A stretch of DNA of 64,000 bases from Rhizobium sp. BT03 (GTDB lineage: Bacteria > Pseudomonadota > Alphaproteobacteria > Rhizobiales > Rhizobiaceae), in contig NZ_CP125640.1 in NCBI RefSeq assembly GCF_030053155.1, positions 744,001 to 808,000 of the forward strand, given 5' to 3'. The translations under genes and the position numbers were made by a program. Every line of letters starts with the position of its first letter. Position 1 is the first letter of the stretch. Below the pieces are notes generated by a model that saw only the letters and a list, made by a program, of their open reading frames with translations, had not been told where the DNA came from and ran no database searches. Positions 55,606 to 64,000 of this stretch are shown piece by piece.

Positions 55606-55830
55606 GCCTAGTTGCCGCGCTCCGTTTTCGCTTTGTCGTCATCCGTACGGGGAAAGTCAATCTTCGGATCACCCCGCGCGCGGCAGATTGCGGGCCATGC
55701 GTCATTTCGGGGGAGGAAGGCCAAATTTTATCGTGCCCGACAGAGGCGTGGAATAGCATTTCTTGCCAACTCAGCCTTGTGAAGGGAAAAGACCGTTCCT
55801 AAAGTAAGAGTTCGAATAGAGGCAGATTCC

Positions 55831-56868
55831 ATGACCTTCCACCCTTCCGTCCTCGAAGCCATCGGCAATACGCCCCTGATCAAACTCAAGGGCGCGTCGG
55901 CGGCAACCGGCTGCACCATCCTCGGCAAGGCGGAGTTCCTGAACCCCGGCCAATCGGTGAAGGATCGCGCCGCGCTCTTTATCATCCGCGACGCTGAGCG
56001 GAAGGGGCTGCTTCGGCCCGGCGGCGTCATCGTCGAAGGCACGGCCGGCAATACCGGCATCGGCCTGACGCTGGTCGCCAAGGCGCTCGGCTACCGCACC
56101 GTCATCGTCATCCCGGAAACGCAGAGCCAGGAAAAGAAGGACGCGCTGAAACTGCTCGGCGCCGAGCTCGTCGAAGTGCCCGCCGTTCCCTACAAAAACC
56201 CCAACAACTACGTGAAGGTTTCCGGCCGGCTCGCCGAGCAGCTGGCGAAGACCGAGCCGAACGGGGCGATCTGGGCGAACCAGTTCGACAATGTCGCCAA
56301 CCGCCAGGCGCATGTCGAAACGACCGCCCGGGAAATCTGGAACGATACCGACGGCAAGGTCGACGGCTTCATCTGCTCGGTCGGCTCGGGCGGCACGCTG
56401 GCCGGCGTCGCAGCCGGCCTCAAGGCTTTCAAGGCGGATATCAAGATCGGCATCGCCGATCCAGACGGCGCCGCTCTTTACGAGTTCTATCAGAACGGCA
56501 CACTGAAATCCGAGGGTTCTTCGATCACCGAGGGTATCGGCCAGGGCCGCATTACCGCCAACCTCGAAGGCTTCACCCCCGATTTTTCCTATCGGGTCTC
56601 CGATGCCGAAGCGCTTCCCTATCTTTTCGATCTCGTCGAAAACGAGGGCTTGTGCCTTGGCGGCTCGACGGCGATCAACATTGCCGGCGCGGTCAAACTC
56701 GCCCGGGATCTCGGACCCGGCCACACGGTGGTGACGATCCTCTGCGATTACGGCAACCGCTATCAGTCGAAGCTCTTCAACCCTGATTTCCTGACGTCGA
56801 AGGGACTGCCCGTTCCGGGCTGGATGGCCAAGTCGCCCGAGATAAACGTTCCCTACGAACCCGCGTGA
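55831..56868 (+). CDS. cysK: Cysteine synthase (O-acetylserine sulfhydrylase)
   Basis: A 345-aa PLP enzyme making cysteine from O-acetylserine and sulfide. The PLP Lys44 lies in LNPGQSVKDRAALFII, the substrate loop is EGTAGNTGIGL, and the PLP-phosphate loop is SVGSGGTLAGVAAGL. It is slightly longer than enterobacterial CysK at the C-terminus (KLFNPDFLTSKGLPVPGWMA), as in alphaproteobacterial members. It heads a run of co-directional sulfur and translation-quality genes (alanyl editing protein, sseA). Confidence 0.93.
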   Translation: MTFHPSVLEAIGNTPLIKLKGASAATGCTILGKAEFLNPGQSVKDRAALFIIRDAERKGLLRPGGVIVEGTAGNTGIGLTLVAKALGYRTVIVIPETQSQEKKDALKLLGAELVEVPAVPYKNPNNYVKVSGRLAEQLAKTEPNGAIWANQFDNVANRQAHVETTAREIWNDTDGKVDGFICSVGSGGTLAGVAAGLKAFKADIKIGIADPDGAALYEFYQNGTLKSEGSSITEGIGQGRITANLEGFTPDFSYRVSDAEALPYLFDLVENEGLCLGGSTAINIAGAVKLARDLGPGHTVVTILCDYGNRYQSKLFNPDFLTSKGLPVPGWMAKSPEINVPYEPA

Positions 56869-56874
56869 GACCCC

Positions 56875-57612
56875 ATGCCCGTCAATGCCCTTTATCGTGA
56901 CGACTTCTATCTCTCGACATGCGAGGCGGTCGTCACCGCCGTGCACGAGGATGGGGGCATTGAACTCGACCAGACCTGCTTCTATGCGACGTCGGGCGGC
57001 CAGCCGGGTGACACCGGAGAACTGGAACGCGCCGACGGCAGCAAGATCGCGCTTGGCCAGACGAAACACGGTCCGAGCAAGGATATCGTCATCCACGTGC
57101 CGCTTGAAAACGAGCCGCGGCCCGTGGTCGGCGAGGCGCTGGTGCTGCATGTCGACTGGCTACGCCGCTACAAACTGATGCGCATGCACACGGCCTGCCA
57201 TCTGCTGTCCGTCGTCTGCTCCTATCCGATCACCGGGGCTGCCGTCGGCGAGGAGGAAAGCCGCGTCGATTTCGACATGAGCGAGACGATCGACAAGGAC
57301 GAGGTCACGGCCAGCCTGATGGAACTGGTCGGTCAGAACCATCCGGTCTACCTGCAATGGATCACCGACGAGGAACTTGCCGCCAATCCCGACATCGTCA
57401 AATCAAAGAACGTGCGCCCGCCGATCGGGCTCGGGCGCGTCAGCCTCGTCTGCATCGGCGAGAACTCCTCGATTGACAGCCAGCCCTGCGGCGGCACACA
57501 TGTCTCCGAGACACAGGAAGTCGGGCAGATTCACATCGCCAAAATCGAAAAGAAGGGCAAGGAGAACCGGCGCTTCCGCATCCGTTTCGGCACGCCCGGC
57601 GACTACGCCTGA
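56875..57612 (+). CDS. Alanyl-tRNA editing protein (AlaX type)
   Basis: A 245-aa free-standing editing domain that hydrolyses mischarged Ser- or Gly-tRNA-Ala. It has the N-terminal glycine-rich part (FYATSGGQPGDTGELE) found in type II AlaX, the zinc motif HxxxH at His105/His109 (MRMHTACHLLS), and the second motif CGGTH at about 204-208 (DSQPCGGTHVSET). It starts 6 bases after cysK and ends 18 bases before sseA, so it is probably in an operon. Confidence 0.9.
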   Translation: MPVNALYRDDFYLSTCEAVVTAVHEDGGIELDQTCFYATSGGQPGDTGELERADGSKIALGQTKHGPSKDIVIHVPLENEPRPVVGEALVLHVDWLRRYKLMRMHTACHLLSVVCSYPITGAAVGEEESRVDFDMSETIDKDEVTASLMELVGQNHPVYLQWITDEELAANPDIVKSKNVRPPIGLGRVSLVCIGENSSIDSQPCGGTHVSETQEVGQIHIAKIEKKGKENRRFRIRFGTPGDYA

Positions 57613-57630
57613 GCATCAAGGGAGAGCATC

Positions 57631-58500
57631 ATGAGTGACAGCAAGAGCCGTTTCGTCGTCTCGGCCGATTGGCTGCAGGCCGAACTCGGCAAACCGGATC
57701 TGCGTGTACTCGACGCCTCCTTCTATCTGCCGGCGCAGAAACGCGATGCCGATGCCGAATATGCGGCCGGCCATATTCCCGGCGCCATCCGCTTCGACCA
57801 GGACAAGATCGCCGACCATTCGACGTCGCTGCCGCACACAATCCCCTCCCCCGATTATTTCGCCGCCGAAGTCGGCCGGCTCGGCATCAGCGAGAGCGAT
57901 CGCATCGTCGTCTATGACGGCATCGGCCTGTTCGCCTCGCCGCGCGTCTGGTGGCTGTTCCGGGTGATGGGTGCAAGGAATGTTTTCGTGCTCGACGGCG
58001 GTCTCGACGGCTGGAAGGCCGAAGGCCGTCCGCTTGAAACCACCGTGCCCAGCCATGCGCCGGCGCGTTTCACGCCCGATTTCGACGCGAGCCGCGTGGT
58101 GACGCTCGACAGCATGCGCGACATCGTCTCGAGCGGCGCGATGCAGATCGCCGATGCCCGCAGCGCCGGCCGCTTTGCCGCCGCCGAGCCCGAGCCGCGT
58201 GCCGGCATGCGCTCCGGCCACATGCCCGGCGCCCGCAGCCTGCCCTCCGGCACATTCGCCAACCAGGGCCGGTTCAAATCGCTGCCCGAACTGCGCCAGA
58301 CGATCGAGGATGCCGGCATCGATCTTTCGAAGCCTGTCGTTACCTCCTGCGGCTCGGGCATCACCGCGGCGATCATCACGCTGGCGCTGGAATCGCTCGG
58401 CCATCACGACAACAGGCTTTATGACGGCTCGTGGAGCGAATGGGGCAGCCGTGACGATACGCCCATCGTCACCGGTCCGCCAACACCTGATAAAGCCTGA
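57631..58500 (+). CDS. sseA: 3-mercaptopyruvate sulfurtransferase
   Basis: A 289-aa two-domain rhodanese transferring sulfur from 3-mercaptopyruvate to thiols or cyanide. The N-terminal inactive domain has YAAGHIPGAIRFDQDKIADH. The C-terminal domain carries the active-site loop CGSGITA with Cys at about residue 240, the CGSG(I/V)T signature of mercaptopyruvate rather than thiosulfate sulfurtransferases. GGGAGAGCATC precedes the ATG. Its place after cysK fits cysteine degradation. Confidence 0.93.
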   Translation: MSDSKSRFVVSADWLQAELGKPDLRVLDASFYLPAQKRDADAEYAAGHIPGAIRFDQDKIADHSTSLPHTIPSPDYFAAEVGRLGISESDRIVVYDGIGLFASPRVWWLFRVMGARNVFVLDGGLDGWKAEGRPLETTVPSHAPARFTPDFDASRVVTLDSMRDIVSSGAMQIADARSAGRFAAAEPEPRAGMRSGHMPGARSLPSGTFANQGRFKSLPELRQTIEDAGIDLSKPVVTSCGSGITAAIITLALESLGHHDNRLYDGSWSEWGSRDDTPIVTGPPTPDKA

Positions 58501-58505
58501 TCGCC

Positions 58506-59066
58506 ATGGGGAAGACACCCGCTTCTTTGAAAGCTCACATCACGCGGCTCGAAATGACGGCCGCGCCGAAGGCGAGTATGCCGGTGCCGGTCAATATCCA
58601 GACGGCGATCATGCGCGCGCCTGCGATCCCGCTGCCCTTCTACCGCTACCTTTACCGGCAGGTCGGCGCGCGCTGGCAATGGGTGGACCGGCTGCGCATG
58701 AGCGACGAGCAACTGACCCAGACGCTGAACGACAAGCGCAACAATATCAGCGTCCTCTATGTGAACGGCGCGCCGGCCGGCTTCTACGAATATTTCTGTG
58801 AGGATGAGGATACGATCGAGCTCAGCCATTTTGGTCTGATCGAACATGCGCTCGGCCTCGGCATCGGCAAATGGTTCCTGCTGCAGGCGCTCTACGCAAT
58901 CTGGTCGCTCAATCCGAAGCGGGTCACCACCACGACGAACAATCTCGACCACCCGCGCGCACTGCAGCTCTACCAGATGTACGGCTTCTCCCCGGTCTCG
59001 ACCGGTACAGGCATTGTCCGGCCGCTGAGCGACAAGGAGCTGCTGGAGATGGCGCGGAAAGGCTGA
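58506..59066 (+). CDS. GNAT-family N-acetyltransferase
   Basis: A 186-aa acetyl-CoA-dependent acetyltransferase. Core strands are NISVLYVNGAPAGFYEYFCE and IELSHFGLIEHALGLGIGKW, with the CoA-pyrophosphate loop (GLGIGKW). The final strand region is YQMYGFSPVSTG. It starts 5 bases after sseA with no clear ribosome site, so coupling or an internal start (ATG at 58554 or 58578) is possible; the catalytic domain begins near VNIQTAIMRAP. Substrate unknown. Confidence 0.85.
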   Translation: MGKTPASLKAHITRLEMTAAPKASMPVPVNIQTAIMRAPAIPLPFYRYLYRQVGARWQWVDRLRMSDEQLTQTLNDKRNNISVLYVNGAPAGFYEYFCEDEDTIELSHFGLIEHALGLGIGKWFLLQALYAIWSLNPKRVTTTTNNLDHPRALQLYQMYGFSPVSTGTGIVRPLSDKELLEMARKG

Positions 59067-59109
59067 GAGGTTGGTTCCCTATGCGGGGAAAGCGCCTACC
59101 CCGCCGCCC

Positions 59110-59244
59110 CTCATTCCTGTGCTTGTCACAGGAATCCAGCCACGGCGCGTCTGCGCCGTGAATGAAGCAATACCATAACGGGAAAAGTCTATCGCACCCA
59201 GGGACTTGGGCGCACTGGATTCCTGTGACGAGCACAGGAATGAG
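59110..59244. repeat. 135-bp inverted-repeat element
   Basis: Terminal inverted arms of 30 bases, 59110-59139 and 59215-59244, match at 29 of 30 positions. Each arm is itself palindromic (TTCCTGTG...CACAGGAA). An internal perfect hairpin CACGGCGCGT / CTGCGCCGTG lies at 59141-59160. It has no coding capacity and sits between the GNAT and DUF1203 genes. The size and structure are like a miniature inverted-repeat element or a rhizobial palindromic element. Confidence 0.85.
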
Positions 59245-59369
59245 AGAGGAGAGGCGGAAATTCTCCATCAATCGTTGATGAGCCGGCGACAATTGGCAAC
59301 GCGCAAGAATCGGGTGGCTTGCGCGCTCGTTCGGGCGCAATTTTCAAGGCGATCACAAGGAGATCTGCC

Positions 59370-59876
59370 ATGACCACCATTCGTTTTGCCGCCATGCCGA
59401 CCGTCGATGCCAGAGCCCTCTGGAACGGCGGCCGCGACGCCTATGACAACCTGCCCGAGACGATGATATCGGACGGTGACGGCAACCCTTGCCGCCATTG
59501 CCTGCAGGATATCGAAGAGGGCGACGAGTTTCTGGTTTTCGCCTACCGGCCCTTCCCGGCGCTGCAGCCCTATGCCGAGACCGGGCCCATTTTCCTGCAC
59601 AAGCAGCCTTGCAGGCGCTACGCCGCCGATGAGGTACTGCCGCCGGTGCTGACGGCCAGCCCCGACTTCATCGTCCGCGGCTATGGCGAGAACGACCGTA
59701 TCGTCTACGGCACCGGGGCCGTGACCGAAATCGCCGATATTCCGGCCTATGCCGAGACATTGCTGGCGCGACCTAGTATCGCCTACGTGCATGTGCGCTC
59801 GGCGCGCAACAACTGCTTCCAGTGCCGGATCGACAAGGTAAAAGCGCCGGCCTCTGAGACCGGCGCCTTTAGTTGA
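59370..59876 (+). CDS. DUF1203 family protein
   Basis: A 168-aa protein starting MTTIRFAAMPTVDARALWNG. Features are a PCRHCLQDIEEGDEFLVFAY segment (CxxC) and a FLHKQPCRRY segment. The closing RSARNNCFQCRIDK is another CxxC-type pair, which together suggest metal or disulfide sites. AAGGAGATCTGCC precedes the ATG at 59370. The end of the gene contains a GCGCCGG/CCGGCGC hairpin followed by TTTAG (59843-59872) that may also act as its terminator. Function unknown. Confidence 0.82.
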   Translation: MTTIRFAAMPTVDARALWNGGRDAYDNLPETMISDGDGNPCRHCLQDIEEGDEFLVFAYRPFPALQPYAETGPIFLHKQPCRRYAADEVLPPVLTASPDFIVRGYGENDRIVYGTGAVTEIADIPAYAETLLARPSIAYVHVRSARNNCFQCRIDKVKAPASETGAFS

Positions 59877-59892
59877 CCTGGAGTCAGGCAGC

Positions 59893-61011
59893 TTACGCTA
59901 CGTTCAGCACGCTTTCCGGCGCGAAGGCCTCGTAGCCGAGCGCCTCGGCGACCGGCCTGTTGGTGATGCGGCCCTTATGCACATTGAGGCCGTTCCTCAG
60001 GTGCTTGTCTTCGGCGATGGCGCGCAGGCCGCGATCGGCAAGCGCCAGGCCGTGGACGAGCGTCGCATTGTTCAGCGCGTGCGCCGAGGTGACGGGCACT
60101 GCGCCCGGCATGTTGGCGACGCAATAATGCACCACGCCTTCGACCTCGTAGGTCGGGTCGGAATGGGTCGTCGCATGCGAGGTCTCGAAGCAGCCGCCCT
60201 GGTCGATGGCGACGTCGACGACGACGGAGCCCTTCTTCATGCCGGACAGCATTTCGCGGGTGACGAGTTTCGGCGCGGCGGCGCCGGGGATCAGCACGGC
60301 GCCGATGATGAGATCGGCCGAGAAGACCTCCTCTTCCAGCGCCTGGATGCTGGAATAACGCGTGTGGATGCGGCCTGCAAAGATATCGTCGAGCTGGCGC
60401 AAGCGCGGCAGCGAGCGGTCGAGAATGCTGACATCGGCGCCAAGGCCGGCGGCCATCCGGGCGGCATGCAGGCCGACGACGCCGCCGCCGATGACCGCGA
60501 CCTTGGCCGGCAGCACGCCGGGCACGCCGCCGAGCAAGACGCCGAGGCCGCCATTGGCTTTCTGCAGCGCTGTCGCGCCCGCCTGGATCGACAGGCGGCC
60601 GGCGACCTCAGACATCGGCGCCAGCAGCGGCAGGCCGCCGCGCTCGTCGGTCACCGTCTCATAGGCGATCGCGGTGACGCCGGAGGCGATCAGACCCTTG
60701 GTCTGCTCGGGATCGGGCGCCAGATGCAGATAGGTATAGAGAAGCTGACCGTCGCGGAGCTGCGCCCATTCGGAGGGCTGCGGCTCCTTCACCTTGACGA
60801 TCATATCGCATTTTTCGAAGATATCCTTGGCGGAGGCGGCGATCTTCGCGCCCGCCGCGGCATAGGCGGCGTCATCGGCGCCGATGCCGGCGCCCGCCTT
60901 CGTCTCCACCCAGACTTCATGGCCATGGGCGACGTATTCGCGCACCGAAGCCGGCGTCAGGCCGACGCGATATTCATGATTCTTGATTTCCTTCGGGCAA
61001 CCGACACGCAT
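59893..61011 (-). CDS. ald: Alanine dehydrogenase
   Basis: A 372-aa NAD-dependent enzyme interconverting L-alanine and pyruvate plus ammonium; important for alanine export in bacteroids and alanine use as nitrogen source. It shows [20 protein letters not shown], a catalytic-site Lys and His region ([22 protein letters not shown]) and the NAD-binding [35 protein letters not shown] precedes the ATG at 61011. It is divergent from an Lrp-type regulator gene, the usual ald-aldR arrangement. Confidence 0.95.
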   Translation of the reverse strand: MRVGCPKEIKNHEYRVGLTPASVREYVAHGHEVWVETKAGAGIGADDAAYAAAGAKIAASAKDIFEKCDMIVKVKEPQPSEWAQLRDGQLLYTYLHLAPDPEQTKGLIASGVTAIAYETVTDERGGLPLLAPMSEVAGRLSIQAGATALQKANGGLGVLLGGVPGVLPAKVAVIGGGVVGLHAARMAAGLGADVSILDRSLPRLRQLDDIFAGRIHTRYSSIQALEEEVFSADLIIGAVLIPGAAAPKLVTREMLSGMKKGSVVVDVAIDQGGCFETSHATTHSDPTYEVEGVVHYCVANMPGAVPVTSAHALNNATLVHGLALADRGLRAIAEDKHLRNGLNVHKGRITNRPVAEALGYEAFAPESVLNVA

Positions 61012-61148
61012 TGGCGTTCCTCTCCTGTCATCTCCGCAGTCGCGGATCTCCTCAGACGATGAATCCAACCACCAAGGCAACGAAATGTCCTTGCAAAGAC
61101 GATTTGCGAAGACGCGTTTTTTCGGCGATTATTGTGCTCTTTACCTCT

Positions 61149-61168
61149 TTCTTCGAAGGTTCTTCGAA
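61149..61168. promoter_or_regulatory. Direct repeat operator candidate in ald/lrp gap
   Basis: Two copies of TTCTTCGAA (61149-61157 and 61160-61168) spaced exactly 11 bases, i.e. about one helical turn. The second copy ends on the A of the regulator's ATG. Each contains the palindrome TTCGAA. Good candidate for Lrp-type regulator binding and autoregulation. Confidence 0.45.
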
Positions 61169-61629
61169 TGGCCGATCTCGATACCATCGATCTTGCGATT
61201 CTCAGGGCATTGCAGGCCAATGCGCGCATCACCAATGCCGAGCTTGCCGAAAGGATCGGCCTCTCGCCTTCGGCCTGTTCGCGCCGGCTCGACATTCTGG
61301 AGCGAAGCGGCGTCATCGACGGTTATCACGCGCGGCTTTCGCACAAGGCGCTCGACTACAAGATGATTGCCATCGTGCATATCTCGCTGTCGGGCCAGTT
61401 CGCCAAGACGCTGGCGGAATTCGAGGCGGCGGTGAAGCTCTGCCCCAACGTGCTCGTCTGTTACCTGATGTCGGGCGAATATGACTATATTCTCAGGGTC
61501 GCCGCGCGGGATCTCGAAGATTACGAGCGGATCCACCGCGACTGGCTGTCGGCCCTGCCCCACGTCGTCAAGATTAATTCGAGTTTTGCCCTCAGAGAGA
61601 TCATCGACAAGCCGAATGTCGGGCTTTGA
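61168..61629 (+). CDS. aldR: Lrp/AsnC-family regulator (AldR type)
   Basis: A 153-aa transcription regulator. The N-terminal winged helix-turn-helix is LDTIDLAILRALQANARITN with the recognition helix LSPSACSRRLDILERSG. The C-terminal RAM/AsnC ligand-binding domain spans about 65-140 (VCYLMSGEYDYILRVAARDL). Divergent from ald, so it probably activates ald in response to alanine, as AldR does in other rhizobia. The start at 61168 fits the family; upstream in-frame codons to 61132 are not conserved-looking. Confidence 0.9.
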   Translation: MADLDTIDLAILRALQANARITNAELAERIGLSPSACSRRLDILERSGVIDGYHARLSHKALDYKMIAIVHISLSGQFAKTLAEFEAAVKLCPNVLVCYLMSGEYDYILRVAARDLEDYERIHRDWLSALPHVVKINSSFALREIIDKPNVGL

Positions 61630-61691
61630 GCCCTTGCATATTGGCGGAAAGCCTGCCCAGACTTTCGGTGTTTCCCGCACAACGGCATATC

Positions 61692-62573
61692 ATGACATCG
61701 AAGACCCACGGTTATATTTTCGCTCTGCTGGCGATCACCATCTTCTCTCTGCAGGACGCCATCTCGAAACATCTGGCGTCCACCTACCCGCCGATCTTCG
61801 TGACGATGATCCGCTACTGGGCCTTCGCGCTGTTCACCATCATCCTCGCTTCGAAGATGCGTGGCGGCCTGAAGACGACGGCCCGCACCAAACGCCCGCT
61901 TCTTCAGGTCGTGCGCGGCGTGCTGCTTGCCGTTCAGGTGGTTTTGGCCATCACCTGTTTTGCCGTGATCGGCCTTGCCCGCTCACAAGCGATCTTTTCC
62001 GCGACGCCGATCCTGATCGCGCTGCTGTCGATGCCGATCCTCGGCGAGCGGGTTGGCTGGCGACGATGGATGGCAATTGGCGCCGGGCTTTTCGGGGTGC
62101 TGCTAATTCTGAAGCCGGAAGGCGAGTTTTTCGATGTGAAGCTGCTTCTGGCCATTATTTCCTGCTTCAACTTCGCCTTCTATGTCATCGCCACGCGTCT
62201 CGTCAGCCGCGACGACTCGTCGATGACCAGCTTCTTCTATACCGGCGTCATCGGCGGCATCACGATGAGCATCATCGGCCCGTTCTACTGGAGCTCCATG
62301 TCGCCGGGAGACTGGGGCTGGATGGCGCTCGTCTGCGTGACCAGCATTTCCAGCCACTATTTCCTGATCCGCGCTTACGATCTCCTTGATGCCGCCGCGG
62401 TCCAGCCGCTGACCTATCTGTCCCTGGTCTACGCCTCGATCATCGGTGTGACGATCTATGACGAAACGCTCAGTCTCAACACGATCATCGGCTCGATCAT
62501 CGTCGTTGCCGCCGGGATTTTCACCATCTGGCGCGAACATGTGGTGGGCCGCAGGACGGTCGCGGGCAGGTAA
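61692..62573 (+). CDS. EamA-family (DMT) transporter
   Basis: A 293-aa membrane protein with ten helices in two EamA repeats, about 8-140 (IFALLAITIFSLQDAISKHL; LARSQAIFSATPILIALLSM) and about 150-285 (AIISCFNFAFYVIATRLVSR; AYDLLDAAAVQPLTYLSLVY). Such proteins export amino acids or metabolites. Position directly after aldR hints at alanine-related efflux, which is speculative. Start at 61692 has a weak ribosome site; an upstream in-frame ATG at 61626 overlaps the aldR stop and is possible. Confidence 0.85.
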   Translation: MTSKTHGYIFALLAITIFSLQDAISKHLASTYPPIFVTMIRYWAFALFTIILASKMRGGLKTTARTKRPLLQVVRGVLLAVQVVLAITCFAVIGLARSQAIFSATPILIALLSMPILGERVGWRRWMAIGAGLFGVLLILKPEGEFFDVKLLLAIISCFNFAFYVIATRLVSRDDSSMTSFFYTGVIGGITMSIIGPFYWSSMSPGDWGWMALVCVTSISSHYFLIRAYDLLDAAAVQPLTYLSLVYASIIGVTIYDETLSLNTIIGSIIVVAAGIFTIWREHVVGRRTVAGR

Positions 62574-62658
62574 TGATTTCACTGCAATTTTAGCCAAGCC
62601 CCTAAAACCATTTCAATTTTCGTGCGCTATGCTCCCTGTTATATTTAAGGGAGAACAT

Positions 62659-63060
62659 ATGAGCCACAATTTGAAAATCACGGCCCGCAAGGCCGACCGG
62701 AAAAACTGCCGCGTCTTCGGCAGCGTCAAATATCTGAACAGCGAAGTGGATGTCCGCATTCTCAACCTGTCGGTGACCGGCGCCGCCCTGGAGACGAAGA
62801 CGCCGCTCCATGCCGCTTCCGGCAGCAAGGTGCGCATCGAAACCGAAAATATCGGACTGCTCGAAGGCATCATCCGCTGGAAGCACAATGGCCGTATCGG
62901 CGTTCAGTTCGATGTGAATTCGAATGCCCGGGCACAGGTCTCCTCCTATTTCCGCTTTTTCCATAAGGAAATACGGCCGGTGCTGGCGGTGCGTCAGCTT
63001 AGAGCCGCGACCAGTGGCGACCGCCCACCTCATTTGGCGACATTGACGCTGAAATCGTAA
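62659..63060 (+). CDS. PilZ-domain protein
   Basis: A 133-aa single-domain protein, a predicted cyclic di-GMP receptor. The c-di-GMP contacts are visible: R-x3-R in ADRKNCRVFGS (about 15-19) and the (D/N)xSxxG motif NLSVTGAALET (about 38-43). It is followed by a beta-barrel core (GLLEGIIRWKHNGRIGVQFD). AAGGGAGAACAT precedes the ATG at 62659. The C-terminal 30 residues are basic and probably disordered. The regulated process (motility, polysaccharide) is not apparent from neighbours. Confidence 0.88.
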   Translation: MSHNLKITARKADRKNCRVFGSVKYLNSEVDVRILNLSVTGAALETKTPLHAASGSKVRIETENIGLLEGIIRWKHNGRIGVQFDVNSNARAQVSSYFRFFHKEIRPVLAVRQLRAATSGDRPPHLATLTLKS

Positions 63061-63336
63061 GGCTGCCCGCTTTTGCGCCGAAGGGAGCGGCGGAGACCGT
63101 TCCGGCAGCTACTGTAGACTTGACGTCGATGGCAGCGGCGCGCGATGACGATCCTGCCGATGATCCCGCCTCCGATCGATTTCCGTCGGATGGCTGCACC
63201 ATAAATTGCATTTTAAAACCACATCGCCTTTGCTAGCGATTGTTTTGCCGTCCTGTCATTTTAGCAGTGTACTCCTCGCCAAATCGTCCTAATTCTGACG
63301 GGCCGGACGATGCATGATCCTTCAAGGAGAGTTTCG

Positions 63337-64000
<664 letters not shown>

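Noticed and set aside
63253..63270. PHO box before the cpdB-like gene
   Set aside because: Only one CTGTCAT half-site is good; the second half-site position reads GCAGTGT and fits poorly.

Overview
The window looks like a stretch of main chromosome from a fast-growing rhizobium (Rhizobium etli / leguminosarum type, order Hyphomicrobiales). The clues are a full-length ExoR, PopZ in place of other polar organisers, NasST-controlled nitrate assimilation, promoter motifs of the alphaproteobacterial general stress sigma factor (GGAAC-N18-TT), dispersed rhizobial palindromic repeats, and high GC with strong third-position bias. No phage, insertion sequence, integrase or CRISPR array was seen. Organism and functions are inferred by reading; no database search was run.

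Layout. 1-8.2 kb (minus strand) is a housekeeping run: scpA (cut by the left edge), nagZ, a 1078-aa SPOR-domain membrane protein, argS and dgt. 8.4-17.9 kb holds erpA and xthA (plus), then exoR, a FadL-type outer-membrane protein, valS, popZ and pcm (minus). 18.1-22.1 kb is a patch of small genes around tRNA-Cys and tRNA-Asn, including a 35-aa membrane peptide, a 59-aa lipoprotein and a 25-aa membrane peptide. 22.1-26.2 kb holds a membrane protein, a large-subunit catalase (katE) and two convergent Fet4-like proteins; several carry general-stress promoter motifs. 26.4-27.5 kb is a PHB-depolymerase-type esterase.

27.6-32.3 kb is the most unusual block: an iron-siderophore-type ABC importer (binding protein, permease, ATPase) followed by two related amidotransferase-fold-like proteins and an FmdE-like protein. 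Four successive junctions overlap by ATGA, so the six genes look like one translationally coupled unit whose substrate is unknown. 32.3-40.1 kb holds a DUF6074-like protein, glycerate kinase, an epimerase, a lytic transglycosylase, a 1-Cys peroxiredoxin and a two-gene TRAP transporter. 40.3-49.4 kb is complete nitrate assimilation: nasT, nasS, a leader with a sigma-54 promoter, an ANTAR-type hairpin and an intrinsic terminator, then the nitrate transporter, nirB, nirD and nasA.

49.4-55.6 kb contains a HAD phosphatase, small exported proteins, and a photolyase - cyclopropane synthase - SDR - ChrR-like group resembling the singlet-oxygen (RpoE-ChrR) regulon of Rhodobacter. Here the ChrR-like protein lacks two zinc-binding cysteines and has no adjacent sigma factor. 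55.8-64 kb holds cysK, an alanyl-tRNA editing protein, sseA, a GNAT protein, a 135-bp inverted-repeat element, a DUF1203 protein, divergent ald/lrp, an EamA transporter, a PilZ protein and the start of a cpdB-like phosphodiesterase cut by the right edge.
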